Below are positions 16,452 to 26,465 of a stretch of DNA of 64,000 nucleotides, piece after piece. Both the position numbers and the translations under genes were made by a program. This DNA comes from Bacillus sp. EB01 (lineage in GTDB: Bacteria > Bacillota > Bacilli > Bacillales > Cytobacillaceae): contig NZ_HG964497.1 in NCBI RefSeq assembly GCF_000613125.1, forward strand, positions 3,727,037-3,791,036, given 5' to 3'. A model generated the notes under the pieces. It was given only the letters and a program-made list of their open reading frames with translations. It made no database searches and was not told where the DNA came from. How positions within the stretch are numbered: position 1 is the first letter of the stretch; every line of letters starts with the position of its first letter.

Positions 16452-17990
16452 TTATTCCTGATTAGTTTTCTTCCTGCTGCGTTTGGCAAGGATAATTAAA
16501 AACACCGCAAATCCTATCCAAACAAGTGCAACAGAACCCATCAAGGCCAAATTCAGTCCTTGCTTTTCAGACAGGACATATACTTCACTTTCCTCACGGT
16601 CAAGAATAAGCGTATAGCCTTCGTCGCTTCCTTCTGACTCATCGCCCTTCAGCAAGCCTCTTAGCTCCATTCCTTCACTTTCAACCTGTTCGGGTGCGAG
16701 CTTTATTTCCCTGGTTTTACTCGAGTTATTTATTGCAATGATCGTTGTTTCATCATCAAATACCCTTTTGAAAACAGCGATACCATCCTGCTCATACAGC
16801 TTTTCCATTGTCCCTCTAGTAAGCGAAGGCAGCATTTGCCGCAAATCACTCAATTTACCGATGTGGTCTATCAATTCTTTGTCGGATCGAAAATTCATCA
16901 GCTTTCGATTGTCCGGTGCCTCTCCCCCATCAAGGGCGATTTCACTTCCATAGTAGACAATCGGAATGCCCGGTGTTGTATACATATACGTGAGTGCCTG
17001 CTTCCAGGGAGTGCCCGGGAAGATATTATTTGAAATGATTTCCCTTGTAAACCTGACTGTATCCTGATGATCCATGAAGGTCCCAGTCTCATAAGGATTA
17101 TCGCTGTTAACTTGAGCCTGTTCCCATTTTGTAAAAATACCGCCTAGGTCCCCATCAGGCTGTGAGAATGCCTTCCTAATTTCATCAAAGGAAGTATAGT
17201 CATAGTATCCATTAAAACCAGCATTTCTGTATTCTTTAAGAAGTTCAGAGTCCGATGTACCAAAATCGGCAATCAGGTAGACATTCTCCTTTTCAGTCTT
17301 TACCGCTTTTGAAAACTCGCTCCAGAAATCCGCAGGTACTTTATCAGCATCACTTAACCTGTAACCATCAATATCCGTTTCGGAAATCCACCACTTTCCA
17401 GCATCAATCAAGTAATCTTGAACATCTGGATTTTCATGGGCCAGGTCAGGAAGGCCATCCTGCCAGCCATTCAACTGCTGTTGCCGGTTGCCATCGCTTC
17501 CCGCCTCTTGTTCAGCATGAAACCAGTCTTGCCCTTTTTCCTGAACAAGCTTGCTGTTTTTGCCAACATTGTTTGCCGGAAAATCAATTATTACTTTCAT
17601 ATCGAGGCTATGTGCCTCACTGACAAGCTCTTTAAACTTTTTTACAGAACCGAAATGCTCTTCCGTTTTAAAATAATCGTCCACCCAGTAACCGTGGTAG
17701 CCATTTTCCACATTTTCAAAAATCGGCGAGAGCATAATGGCTGTGAATCCCATATCCTTTATGTAGCCAAGACGATCAATTATTCCCTGGAAGTCGCCTC
17801 CGTTATAAGCGAGGGGATCTTTTGCATTTATGCCAGCGGTATCCTTGCTGCTATTGTTAAAGCGGTCTATCATGATCGAATATACCATTTCGTCCTGCCA
17901 AAGCCTTGCTTCTCTTTCGAATCCCTGTACCGGCAATGCCCATATAAGCAGAAACGGTATCAGGAAGAATGCCGCCAATTTGCCTTTCAT
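16452..17990 (-). CDS. Membrane-anchored GH13 amylase paralogue lacking catalytic residues
   Basis: This 512-residue protein has the same plan as the amylase at 10466: signal peptide (1-23), GH13 barrel, C-terminal beta domain and a final membrane helix (LALMGSVALVWIGFAVFLIILA) with a basic tail. It aligns almost without gaps with that paralogue, yet key residues differ. GYRLD becomes GYRLS (Ser213 for the nucleophile), GEVW becomes ADFG (Asp242 for the acid/base Glu), region I VVNH becomes PANN, YHGGDF becomes YNGGDF and FIDNHD becomes FMDHQD. Only the last Asp (310) stays. The frame is intact and well conserved elsewhere, so it looks like a maintained pseudoenzyme, perhaps a carbohydrate-binding or accessory surface protein. 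That role is inference. It has its own promoter region and terminator. Confidence 0.85.
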   Translation of the reverse strand: MKGKLAAFFLIPFLLIWALPVQGFEREARLWQDEMVYSIMIDRFNNSSKDTAGINAKDPLAYNGGDFQGIIDRLGYIKDMGFTAIMLSPIFENVENGYHGYWVDDYFKTEEHFGSVKKFKELVSEAHSLDMKVIIDFPANNVGKNSKLVQEKGQDWFHAEQEAGSDGNRQQQLNGWQDGLPDLAHENPDVQDYLIDAGKWWISETDIDGYRLSDADKVPADFWSEFSKAVKTEKENVYLIADFGTSDSELLKEYRNAGFNGYYDYTSFDEIRKAFSQPDGDLGGIFTKWEQAQVNSDNPYETGTFMDHQDTVRFTREIISNNIFPGTPWKQALTYMYTTPGIPIVYYGSEIALDGGEAPDNRKLMNFRSDKELIDHIGKLSDLRQMLPSLTRGTMEKLYEQDGIAVFKRVFDDETTIIAINNSSKTREIKLAPEQVESEGMELRGLLKGDESEGSDEGYTLILDREESEVYVLSEKQGLNLALMGSVALVWIGFAVFLIILAKRSRKKTNQE

Positions 17991-18160
17991 GTGCCCATCC
18001 CCTTATTTTCAGGCAGTTGAACTGCCACTATGTATTAAAATCCATCTTATTCTCCCATAGTATTTTACCATACTATGAACCTTTGTCACTTTCGCTTAAA
18101 ATTGATTTTTCTAAAGCCGTTTAGTACCCTGAATCTATTGGTAATAAGTATATAGTTTAA

Positions 18161-19942
<1,782 letters not shown>

Positions 19943-20020
19943 ATTGAACCCTCCATCAGTAGGTCTATTGTCCATTCCCTACTGGTGTACTACTCGGATT
20001 ACTACTATTTTTTTAGGATT

Positions 20021-20385
20021 TGCTAGTGAGTCTCTAAGTAGCCCTAGTGATAAGTTACCATGTTCCACATGCATCTAGTAAAAAAGAGTTATCTTCGGGA
20101 AATAGCACTTTTAGTAGTACTCTGAGTACTACTAGTTTTTACAGCGAGTTTGCTAGTGAGTCTCCGGGTAGCACTAGTGATAAGTTGCCATGTTCCACAT
20201 GCATCTAGTAAAAAAGAATTACCTTCGGGATATAGCACTTTTAGTACTACTCTGAGTACAACTAGTTTTTACAGAAAGTTTGCTAGTGAGTCTCTAAGTA
20301 GCACTAGTGATAAGTTGCCATGTTCCGCATACACCTAATAAAAAAGAGTTACCTTCGGGATATAGCCTTTTAGTACTACTAGTTT
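20021..20385. repeat. Tandem ~130-bp palindromic repeat, cluster B (3 units, inverted)
   Basis: In the 529-base gap between the convergent neopullulanase and asnO genes, TGCTAGTGAGTCTC starts at 20021, 20151 and 20281, an exact 130-base period. Each unit also holds CACTAGTGATAAGTT-like and TACCTTCGGGATATAGC segments, and a palindrome. The palindrome at 20112-20134 is perfect over 23 bases around a central T. The reverse complement matches clusters A and C. Between 19943 and 20020 more degenerate repeat-like sequence is present. No coding frame is supported. Confidence 0.85.
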
Positions 20386-20416
20386 TCCAGTGGGTCCCTA
20401 AGAGTGGGATAAATAA

Positions 20417-20445
20417 CAAACGCCAACCGTTTCGGTTGGCGTTTG
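20417..20445. terminator. Bidirectional terminator between cluster B and asnO
   Basis: CAAACGCCAACCG and CGGTTGGCGTTTG pair perfectly over 13 bp with a three-base loop. It is followed by a weak T-run on the plus strand and TTATTTAT on the minus strand. It lies 27 bases past the asnO stop. Confidence 0.8.
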
Positions 20446-20471
20446 AATATTTCCTCGGAAATTGTTGAAAA

Positions 20472-22319
20472 TTAGCATTCTACTACATTTACATTATACT
20501 TCTTGAACCAGGAATGCATCTGGACAAAATGAGCCAGCAGCTGCGGGCCTGCCATCAATTGGCCGAAGAATGGTTCCGTAAAAGAATTGCCTCCGCTTTC
20601 CACCAAATCCTCAAGCTGCTTTTTATCAAAGAATTCATATAAAGCAGATGACCGGTCAGAAAGAGCTTCACTTGCAAGCTTTTGGACAGCTTCAGTATAT
20701 GCAGGATGATGCGTCTTTGGATAAGGACTTTTTTTCCGATATAGGACATCAGCGGGGAGAATTCCGTCCATTGCCTTCCGAAGAATTCCCTTCTCACGGT
20801 TGCCATGCATTTTCATTTCCCAAGGGATGTTCCATACATATTCCACAAGCCGATGGTCAGCAAATGGAACACGCACTTCAAGGCTCGCTCCCATACTCAT
20901 CCGATCCTTCCTGTCGAGCAGCGCTGTCATGAACCAGACCATATTCAGGTAAAATAATTCCCGTCTCCTCGCATCCTCCATGCTTTCTCCTTCAAGTGCC
21001 GGCGTTTCTTTGACAGTATCCAAATACCTTTCCATTAAATAATCATTGATTTTCAACTTTTTCCGCCAATCTTCTTTTAGGAGCGAAAGCCTCATATCGG
21101 TTGAGCGCATCCATGGAAATCCTTCGCGCTCAAAATCCGCCTTACGATGGAACCAGGGATACCCGCCAAAAATCTCATCTGCACATTCCCCCGATAAACT
21201 TACCGTGTACTCTTTCTTAATCTCACGGCAAAACCATAGCAAGGATGAATCAATATCCGCCATTCCTGGGAGATCGCGGACCTCCATTGCCTCTTTTAGC
21301 TCTTCTGCTAATTGTTTCTGGGAAATGATGCTCTTTACATGATGCGTCTGGAAGGAGCTGCTCATCAGGTTAATCCAGAACTCGTCAGAATCGGGCTGAA
21401 ATTCATTGGATGCAAAGAAATGCTGGTTGTCTTCATAGTCAATCGAAAAAGTTCGAAGCGGGGCAAGATTTGTTCCTTGATACTCGTTGGCAGCAATTGC
21501 GGTAATGATGCTTGAGTCAAGCCCTCCGGAGAGGAACGTACAAAGCGGCACATCGGACACAAGCTGCCGTTTCACGGCATCATCGACGAGAAAGCGCACC
21601 TTTTCCGCAGTTTCATCAAGACTTTCTGAATGCGTTTGGCTTTTCACATTCCAGTACCGCCAAATTTTCAAGCCGTTCCGGGAAAATGTGAGCGCGTGGC
21701 CGGGCCGCAGCTCCTTGATTCCCTTGAATACGCCCGCACCCGGCGTTCTGGATGGAGCCATACCAAATAGTTCAGCAAGCCCTTCCCGATCCAGTTCTGC
21801 TTTCATCTCGGGGTGAGCGAGCAGAGCCTTAAGCTCAGAGCCGAAAATAAAGCCCTGCTTTTCACTATAAAATGCCGGCTTCACCCCCAGCCTGTCACGT
21901 GCAAAAAATAATTTTTCCGCGGCGCTGTCCCAAACTGCAAAAGCAAAAATTCCGTTCAGCCTGTCTACGCACTCTTCTTTCCATTCCATATAAGAAGCGA
22001 GCAGCACTTCTGTATCAGAATGACCACTAAAAGAATATCCTTTAAGGAGGAGTTCTTTACGCAAATCTTCTGTGTTGTAAAGTTCACCATTGTAGCAAAT
22101 TGTATAATTGCTGCCTACGCCTTTTTTTGTCATCGGCTGCCTGCCACCAGCGATATCCACTACCGCAAGGCGCTTATGGCCAAATCCGGCGTCGCGATCG
22201 GTCCAAATATTTGTGTCATCCGGACCTCGTTTTGATAATGTATCTGCCATTTTTTCAAGAATTATTTTCTCTTTTTCCATATCCCGACGAAAATCAACCC
22301 AGCCGGCAATCCCGCACAT
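20472..22319 (-). CDS. asnO: Asparagine synthase (glutamine-hydrolysing), AsnO type
   Basis: The product is 615 residues from ATG 22319, so that Cys2 of MCGIAGW becomes the N-terminal glutaminase nucleophile after Met removal. GGAGGAG precedes it. The N-terminal class II glutaminase domain (about 1-210; CYNGELYN, GHSDTEVLL) is followed by the ATP-dependent synthetase domain with the SGGLDSS pyrophosphate loop at about 265. It converts aspartate, ATP and glutamine to asparagine. B. subtilis AsnO is of the same size and is linked to sporulation, and the neighbouring yisL and yisK genes match that genome. It has an 84-base leader with no clear riboswitch. Confidence 0.92.
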   Translation of the reverse strand: MCGIAGWVDFRRDMEKEKIILEKMADTLSKRGPDDTNIWTDRDAGFGHKRLAVVDIAGGRQPMTKKGVGSNYTICYNGELYNTEDLRKELLLKGYSFSGHSDTEVLLASYMEWKEECVDRLNGIFAFAVWDSAAEKLFFARDRLGVKPAFYSEKQGFIFGSELKALLAHPEMKAELDREGLAELFGMAPSRTPGAGVFKGIKELRPGHALTFSRNGLKIWRYWNVKSQTHSESLDETAEKVRFLVDDAVKRQLVSDVPLCTFLSGGLDSSIITAIAANEYQGTNLAPLRTFSIDYEDNQHFFASNEFQPDSDEFWINLMSSSFQTHHVKSIISQKQLAEELKEAMEVRDLPGMADIDSSLLWFCREIKKEYTVSLSGECADEIFGGYPWFHRKADFEREGFPWMRSTDMRLSLLKEDWRKKLKINDYLMERYLDTVKETPALEGESMEDARRRELFYLNMVWFMTALLDRKDRMSMGASLEVRVPFADHRLVEYVWNIPWEMKMHGNREKGILRKAMDGILPADVLYRKKSPYPKTHHPAYTEAVQKLASEALSDRSSALYEFFDKKQLEDLVESGGNSFTEPFFGQLMAGPQLLAHFVQMHSWFKKYNVNVVEC

Positions 22320-22475
22320 ACTTTCACTCCTCCGTACGGTTCCCTTATTAAGCCATTGGGAACTCGAATTCACTCTATCTTCAATCTATTTTTGAGTGGT
22401 TATAGTGTATGCAGGTTTTAAAGATGGGTTAATTGTCCCGGGAATTATTAAAAGGAGTTATAAAAGGGAGTGTTT

Positions 22476-22517
22476 ATGTCTACAAAGGAAATAGCACCAT
22501 TCACGGAGGTAAAGTGA
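22476..22517 (+). CDS. Possible 13-residue leader peptide
   Basis: ATG at 22476 behind GGGAG opens a 13-codon frame (MSTKEIAPFTEVK). Its TGA overlaps the ATG of the next gene by one base. The next gene's GGAGGT ribosome site lies within this frame, so translation of the mini-frame could couple to or modulate the downstream gene. The short spacing to GGGAG (five bases) makes its own start only moderate. Confidence 0.35.
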   Translation: MSTKEIAPFTEVK

Positions 22518-23083
22518 TGAATCGACAGCAGCGCGAAAAAATATACGAAGACCAGGAAAGAGCCTATACCGAAGGGTCAGTTGAACAAATAAATGGCCAA
22601 TGGGTGTTTTTTGATGAAGAAACGGAAGAAGCCTCGCTGCTTGATGACTATCTGCTTCAGGAAGTGGAAGTATTGAAATTGAACCGCTGGAAAAAAGGGT
22701 TATTGGTTGAGCCAGGTAAGCTAACGTTCAATGACGATAGCCTGTTGCTCCGCGACCATGACCAGATCAGGGTGAGGAAGCATTTAATCTATTCACTTGA
22801 AAGACTGCTCGAACAAATCAATGACGACGCATTCTTCCAATTTATCACTACTCTCAACTCACTTAACTTTTCTATTTTTGATTGCCTGTATTGCTATAAC
22901 CACCTGAATTTTTTAAATGACCAAACCAAACGGAATGGCGTCAATATTATGATTTTTGATAATCAGGACGAGATTTGCAGTGTCCAGCATCATTTCACCT
23001 ATTATGAAAAGGAAAGTGACCGGTTCGAGTTTACCCTTAACACCGGAAAAAGGCTTATCATTGAAAAGCTAGCATCCCCATAG
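22517..23083 (+). CDS. DUF2777-like conserved hypothetical protein
   Basis: The product is 188 residues from ATG 22517 (MNRQQREKIYEDQERAYTEG), behind CACGGAGGTAAAGTG. Longer upstream starts lack a ribosome site. It is soluble, acidic and Phe/Tyr-rich (GQWVFFDEETEEASLLDDY; FSIFDCLYCYNHLNFL). It resembles the DUF2777 proteins of Bacillus as I recall them. Function is unknown. It is divergent from asnO and ends at a bidirectional terminator shared with yisL. Confidence 0.65.
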   Translation: MNRQQREKIYEDQERAYTEGSVEQINGQWVFFDEETEEASLLDDYLLQEVEVLKLNRWKKGLLVEPGKLTFNDDSLLLRDHDQIRVRKHLIYSLERLLEQINDDAFFQFITTLNSLNFSIFDCLYCYNHLNFLNDQTKRNGVNIMIFDNQDEICSVQHHFTYYEKESDRFEFTLNTGKRLIIEKLASP

Positions 23084-23101
23084 GAATCTTCCTGCAAACA
23101 C

Positions 23102-23127
23102 AAAAAGCTGCCGATTGGCAGCTTTTT
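23102..23127. terminator. Bidirectional terminator between the DUF2777-like gene and yisL
   Basis: AAAAAGCTGCC and GGCAGCTTTTT pair perfectly with a GATT loop, giving T-runs in both directions between convergent genes. Confidence 0.88.
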
Positions 23128-23133
23128 ATCATT

Positions 23134-23490
23134 TTAAAACCAATCAAAGCCCATTGGCATGCTGAATCCAAGAAGCAGGATAAGTACAAAGGCAATGACA
23201 AACTGAATCCAAAGAACCTTTGCATCTGCCTTTTTCCCTGTCTTGATTAGCAGCATTTCCATGATGGCAATGACCCACAATCCGACAGCGGTTTTTAGAA
23301 TATAAAGTAGTCCAATTTTAGGTATCGAGAATAAAATCATGAATCCTGTAATTAAAATAAGAATATACATTACCCTAAGAATCATGTGGGTGATTTTAGC
23401 CCCTTTTTCATTGCCGCCTTTATACAGGTTAAGCGCAACGAAAAATAAAATCGCACCTAGAACCCACGTTGTAATATGAGCGTGTGTCAA
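23134..23490 (-). CDS. yisL: YisL family membrane protein (DUF1516)
   Basis: This 118-residue protein has four membrane helices (ITTWVLGAILFFVAL; ILILITGFMILFSI; TAVGLWVIAIMEMLLI; FVIAFVLILLLGFSM). The length and layout match B. subtilis YisL. It starts at TTG 23490 behind GGAGGG. Function is unknown. It lies downstream of yisK with a 93-base gap. The yisK-yisL-asnO neighbourhood agrees with B. subtilis. Confidence 0.88.
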   Translation of the reverse strand: MTHAHITTWVLGAILFFVALNLYKGGNEKGAKITHMILRVMYILILITGFMILFSIPKIGLLYILKTAVGLWVIAIMEMLLIKTGKKADAKVLWIQFVIAFVLILLLGFSMPMGFDWF

Positions 23491-23583
23491 ACCGTTTCCC
23501 TCCTCTATCTATTTCGCACTTATCATACCATAGCCACAGTGTAAATCCTAAAAATTAAGAGAAATTTAATAACTATATGGCTA

Positions 23584-24480
23584 TTAAGATACAGTGTTTT
23601 TCAATACCCCGATTCCTTCTATCATAATCTCGATCGTATCACCAGACTTAAGGAACTTAGGCGGCTTAAAGCCTTTACCTACACCAGCTGGCGTGCCAGT
23701 CGCAATGATGTCTCCAGGTTCTAGTGTCATTCCCTTCGACAAATCTTCAATCAGCTGCTCAATCGGAAATATCAGATGCTTTGTATTGGAATCCTGTCTT
23801 ATTTCTCCGTTTACCTTTGTCTGTATACCGAGGTTCCCATGATGAGGAATTTCATCCTTTGTAACAATCCATGGGCCCATTGGAGCTGAACCGTCGAGTC
23901 CTTTTCCAAGGAAGTATTGCTTATGCCGCTTTTGCAAATCGCGGGCCGTGACATCATTCAAAATTGTATAGCCAAATACATAGTCTTTTGCTTCTTCCTT
24001 TGTAATCCCCGTTCCCTTTTTACCGATAATGACAGCCAGTTCCCCTTCATAATCAAGCTGGTCAGTAATTTCTGAATGAGATGGGATTGCTTTATCAGGT
24101 CCAATAACTGCCGTTGGAGGCTTTGTAAATACCATGACATGCTCCGGAATATCATCCGCGCTTCCCATTTCAATCGCATGCTCGGCATAGTTCTTGCCGA
24201 TGCACATGACATTTTTGGCTGGCCGTGGTATTGGGGCAAGAAGTTCAACGTCGCTAATTGGAATCCAAAGCGCCTTAGCTTCCTCAGCACTTTCTGCCCA
24301 CTGAGCAAAGGACTTCGCCTTTTCATAAAAAGAATTTCCTTCTTCTAAGCATCCCAAAAGTGTAACCGGAAACTCTACTCCTATGGATGATGCCTCCTTA
24401 AGCGGCAAAACAGCCTGCCCATCCGCGCTAACCAAAACTGCAAGCGTTTCTTCCTTATGTATCATGGTTCCAAGTTTCAT
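23584..24480 (-). CDS. yisK: YisK: fumarylacetoacetate hydrolase-family oxaloacetate decarboxylase
   Basis: This 298-residue protein has an N-terminal segment (1-95) and a C-terminal FAH domain from NVMCIGKNYAEHAIEMG. Metal ligands lie in DYEGELAVIIGKKG, and VTARDLQKRHKQYFLGKGLDG and ATGTPAGVGKGF are conserved. B. subtilis YisK is reported to decarboxylate oxaloacetate and to interact with the cytoskeletal protein Mbl. Close similarity and synteny suggest the same activity here. The start ATG 24480 has an AAGGGGCG site. Confidence 0.88.
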   Translation of the reverse strand: MKLGTMIHKEETLAVLVSADGQAVLPLKEASSIGVEFPVTLLGCLEEGNSFYEKAKSFAQWAESAEEAKALWIPISDVELLAPIPRPAKNVMCIGKNYAEHAIEMGSADDIPEHVMVFTKPPTAVIGPDKAIPSHSEITDQLDYEGELAVIIGKKGTGITKEEAKDYVFGYTILNDVTARDLQKRHKQYFLGKGLDGSAPMGPWIVTKDEIPHHGNLGIQTKVNGEIRQDSNTKHLIFPIEQLIEDLSKGMTLEPGDIIATGTPAGVGKGFKPPKFLKSGDTIEIMIEGIGVLKNTVS

Positions 24481-24524
24481 TCATTTTCGCCCCTTCCATC
24501 CACTTTCTTCTAGTATACAAAAAG

Positions 24525-24551
24525 AGCCCCTCCTGGATAAAGGAAAGGGCT
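24525..24551 (-). terminator. Terminator of the Tad pilus operon
   Basis: On the minus strand AGCCCTTTCCT and AGGAGGGGCT form an imperfect stem followed by CTTTTTG, 24 bases past the tadC-type stop. Confidence 0.65.
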
Positions 24552-24575
24552 TGCATTTAAACTAATTAAATTGTT

Positions 24576-25493
24576 TTAAAAACCATTTATTAATGAGATT
24601 ACCACTGGTCCAAGAAGAACAATAAATAAACTTGGGAAAATAAACAAAACTAGGGGAAACAACATCTTGATAGGTGCCTTCATGGCAGCCTCTTCAGCTC
24701 TTTGCTTCCTTTGCTCACGCACCTCGACGGATTGGGCACGTAGGACCTGGACCATCCCTATCCCAAGTTTTTCAGCCTGGAGAATGCTGCTAATGAAGTT
24801 TTTTACCGCATCTACGCCTTCGAGTCTGTCCTTAATGCCGCCTAAAGCTTCTCGGCGGACTTTTCCAAGTCTCATTTCCTCTAATGAACGTTGGAATTCA
24901 TCAGCAAGGACACCCTCTTTTTTGGACACGAGCTTGCTGATAGCGGCGTCAAATCCCAAGCCGGCTTCTAGGCTAACTGTCAGCAGGTCTAGCGTATCAG
25001 GCAGCTCCTTCAGTGCCTGTTTTTCCCGCACCTTTGTTTTTTGCTTTAGGTAAAAATGTGGCAAAATCGTCCCAAATGTCAGCCCAAAAACTACCGCAAA
25101 GAAAATTGCTGATGAACCGAGTCTCAACAAGGCCGCGTATCCTGCAAAAACACCTGGAAGTATTACAGCCGAACCTGCCTGGAAAAGACGAAAATCAATC
25201 GGCATCATGCCAAATGGGTTGCCAGCACGCTGAAGCTTTAATTCCAGCTTTGCCTCTTTTTCCCCAGGCATTCTCTTTTTAAAGCTCTTTTTAAAATCAT
25301 TTACTACGGGCTTAAAAAATCGCTGGTAAAAGGAAATTTGTTCTTCTTTTTCCTTACCAGGATCCTTATCGTCTTGATTTCTGGTAATATAGACCGATAC
25401 ACGTTTTTCCACAGTTGATTTTTTATTTGTTTTGCCCATAAATAAGCTTAAAACAAAGAGCGAAATCGTCAGAAAAAATGTTAGATAAATCAA
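24576..25493 (-). CDS. tadC: Tad pilus platform protein, TadC type
   Basis: This 305-residue type II secretion F-family membrane protein has an N-terminal helix (LTFFLTISLFVLSLFMG), a middle helix pair (about 105-150) and the GspF core (DTLDLLTVSLEAGLGFDAAI; ILQAEKLGIGMVQVLRAQS). A C-terminal helix (LVLFIFPSLFIVLLGPVVI) follows. With TadB it forms the inner-membrane platform that the TadA ATPase drives during pilus assembly. It is the last gene of the operon, three bases after TadB. Confidence 0.88.
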   Translation of the reverse strand: MIYLTFFLTISLFVLSLFMGKTNKKSTVEKRVSVYITRNQDDKDPGKEKEEQISFYQRFFKPVVNDFKKSFKKRMPGEKEAKLELKLQRAGNPFGMMPIDFRLFQAGSAVILPGVFAGYAALLRLGSSAIFFAVVFGLTFGTILPHFYLKQKTKVREKQALKELPDTLDLLTVSLEAGLGFDAAISKLVSKKEGVLADEFQRSLEEMRLGKVRREALGGIKDRLEGVDAVKNFISSILQAEKLGIGMVQVLRAQSVEVREQRKQRAEEAAMKAPIKMLFPLVLFIFPSLFIVLLGPVVISLINGF

Positions 25494-25496
25494 CCA

Positions 25497-26465
25497 TTAC
25501 ACCTCAATCTGCGTTATTTTCCTAATCAAAATGAAGCCAATAACGCCTGAAGTAACTCCAGCCGCTACCATTCCGATCCCGACTGGATGAGTAAATAAAG
25601 GTGAAATAAAATCTGGCTGAATAAAATAAAGGACTATACCAAGAAAAAGCGGGAGCAAGGCGATGACCATTCCTGACATTCGCCCTTGGGCTGTCAGGGT
25701 TTTAATTTGGCGCTGAATTTTGGTCCGGTCTCTAATTGTTTCAACAATTTTCTCCAGGACTGTTGCCAGATTCCCGCCAACCTGTCGTTGAATAAGAATG
25801 GCTTGAATCATCAAATCCAAATCATCACTCGGCATGCGTTCCTTTAGTTCATTAAGAGCCTCTTCGACACTACTTCCGTATTGCATGGATTTTATAACCG
25901 ATTCAATTTCTTCTTTGATGGGTGAATCGGATTCCTCCGCAACAGATTTCAGTGCCTGTGGGAAACTGAAACCCGCTCTTAATGAACCGATTATTGTCGA
26001 AATCATATCGGCAAGTCCTTCATTAAACTTCTCCACTCGCTCTTTTTCTTTCTTTTTCAAAATAAAACCTGGCAATAAATAACCCGCGATTCCCCCGGGG
26101 ACTGCACATAACCAATGAGTGAACAATAGAACCATCAAAATCCCGAAAAAACCAGTCGCTATCCATTGGAAAGTAACATATTCATCAGGCTTTAGGGGCA
26201 CTCCTGACCTCGCAAGCATCGTTTCGAGTTTACTATTTTTCTTTTTCGTCACAAACCTTTTTGTGAGATTTTTGCGGGCTGCCGCATAGCGTGCAAACAA
26301 GTCAATATCATTATCGTCCACTTCAACCTTCTCAGGTGAAGCCAAATACCTTTCCATCCTTTTTTCAATCTTCTGGCTGCGGGAAAAAAAACTAGATAAA
26401 ACTGCGTAGAACATTAAAAAGGAAGAACAGAGTATAAGTGCCAGGAAAATAAGCTTCATAGTCAA
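25497..26465 (-). CDS. tadB: Tad pilus platform protein, TadB type
   Basis: This 322-residue protein has an N-terminal helix, a central helix pair (about 105-150) and the GspF domain (LADMISTIIGSLRAGFSFPQ; QRQVGGNLATVLEKIVETIR). C-terminal helices (MVIALLPLFLGIVLYF; GIGMVAAGVTSGVIGFILI) end the chain. It is the partner of TadC and overlaps the end of the ATPase gene by four bases (ATGA), which shows tight translational coupling. Confidence 0.88.
   Translation of the reverse strand: MTMKLIFLALILCSSFLMFYAVLSSFFSRSQKIEKRMERYLASPEKVEVDDNDIDLFARYAAARKNLTKRFVTKKKNSKLETMLARSGVPLKPDEYVTFQWIATGFFGILMVLLFTHWLCAVPGGIAGYLLPGFILKKKEKERVEKFNEGLADMISTIIGSLRAGFSFPQALKSVAEESDSPIKEEIESVIKSMQYGSSVEEALNELKERMPSDDLDLMIQAILIQRQVGGNLATVLEKIVETIRDRTKIQRQIKTLTAQGRMSGMVIALLPLFLGIVLYFIQPDFISPLFTHPVGIGMVAAGVTSGVIGFILIRKITQIEV

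Noticed and set aside
22320-22475. Riboswitch or T-box in the asnO leader
   Set aside because: The gap is short and I find no specifier-type stem, T-box sequence (AGGGTGGNACCGCG-like) or terminator.
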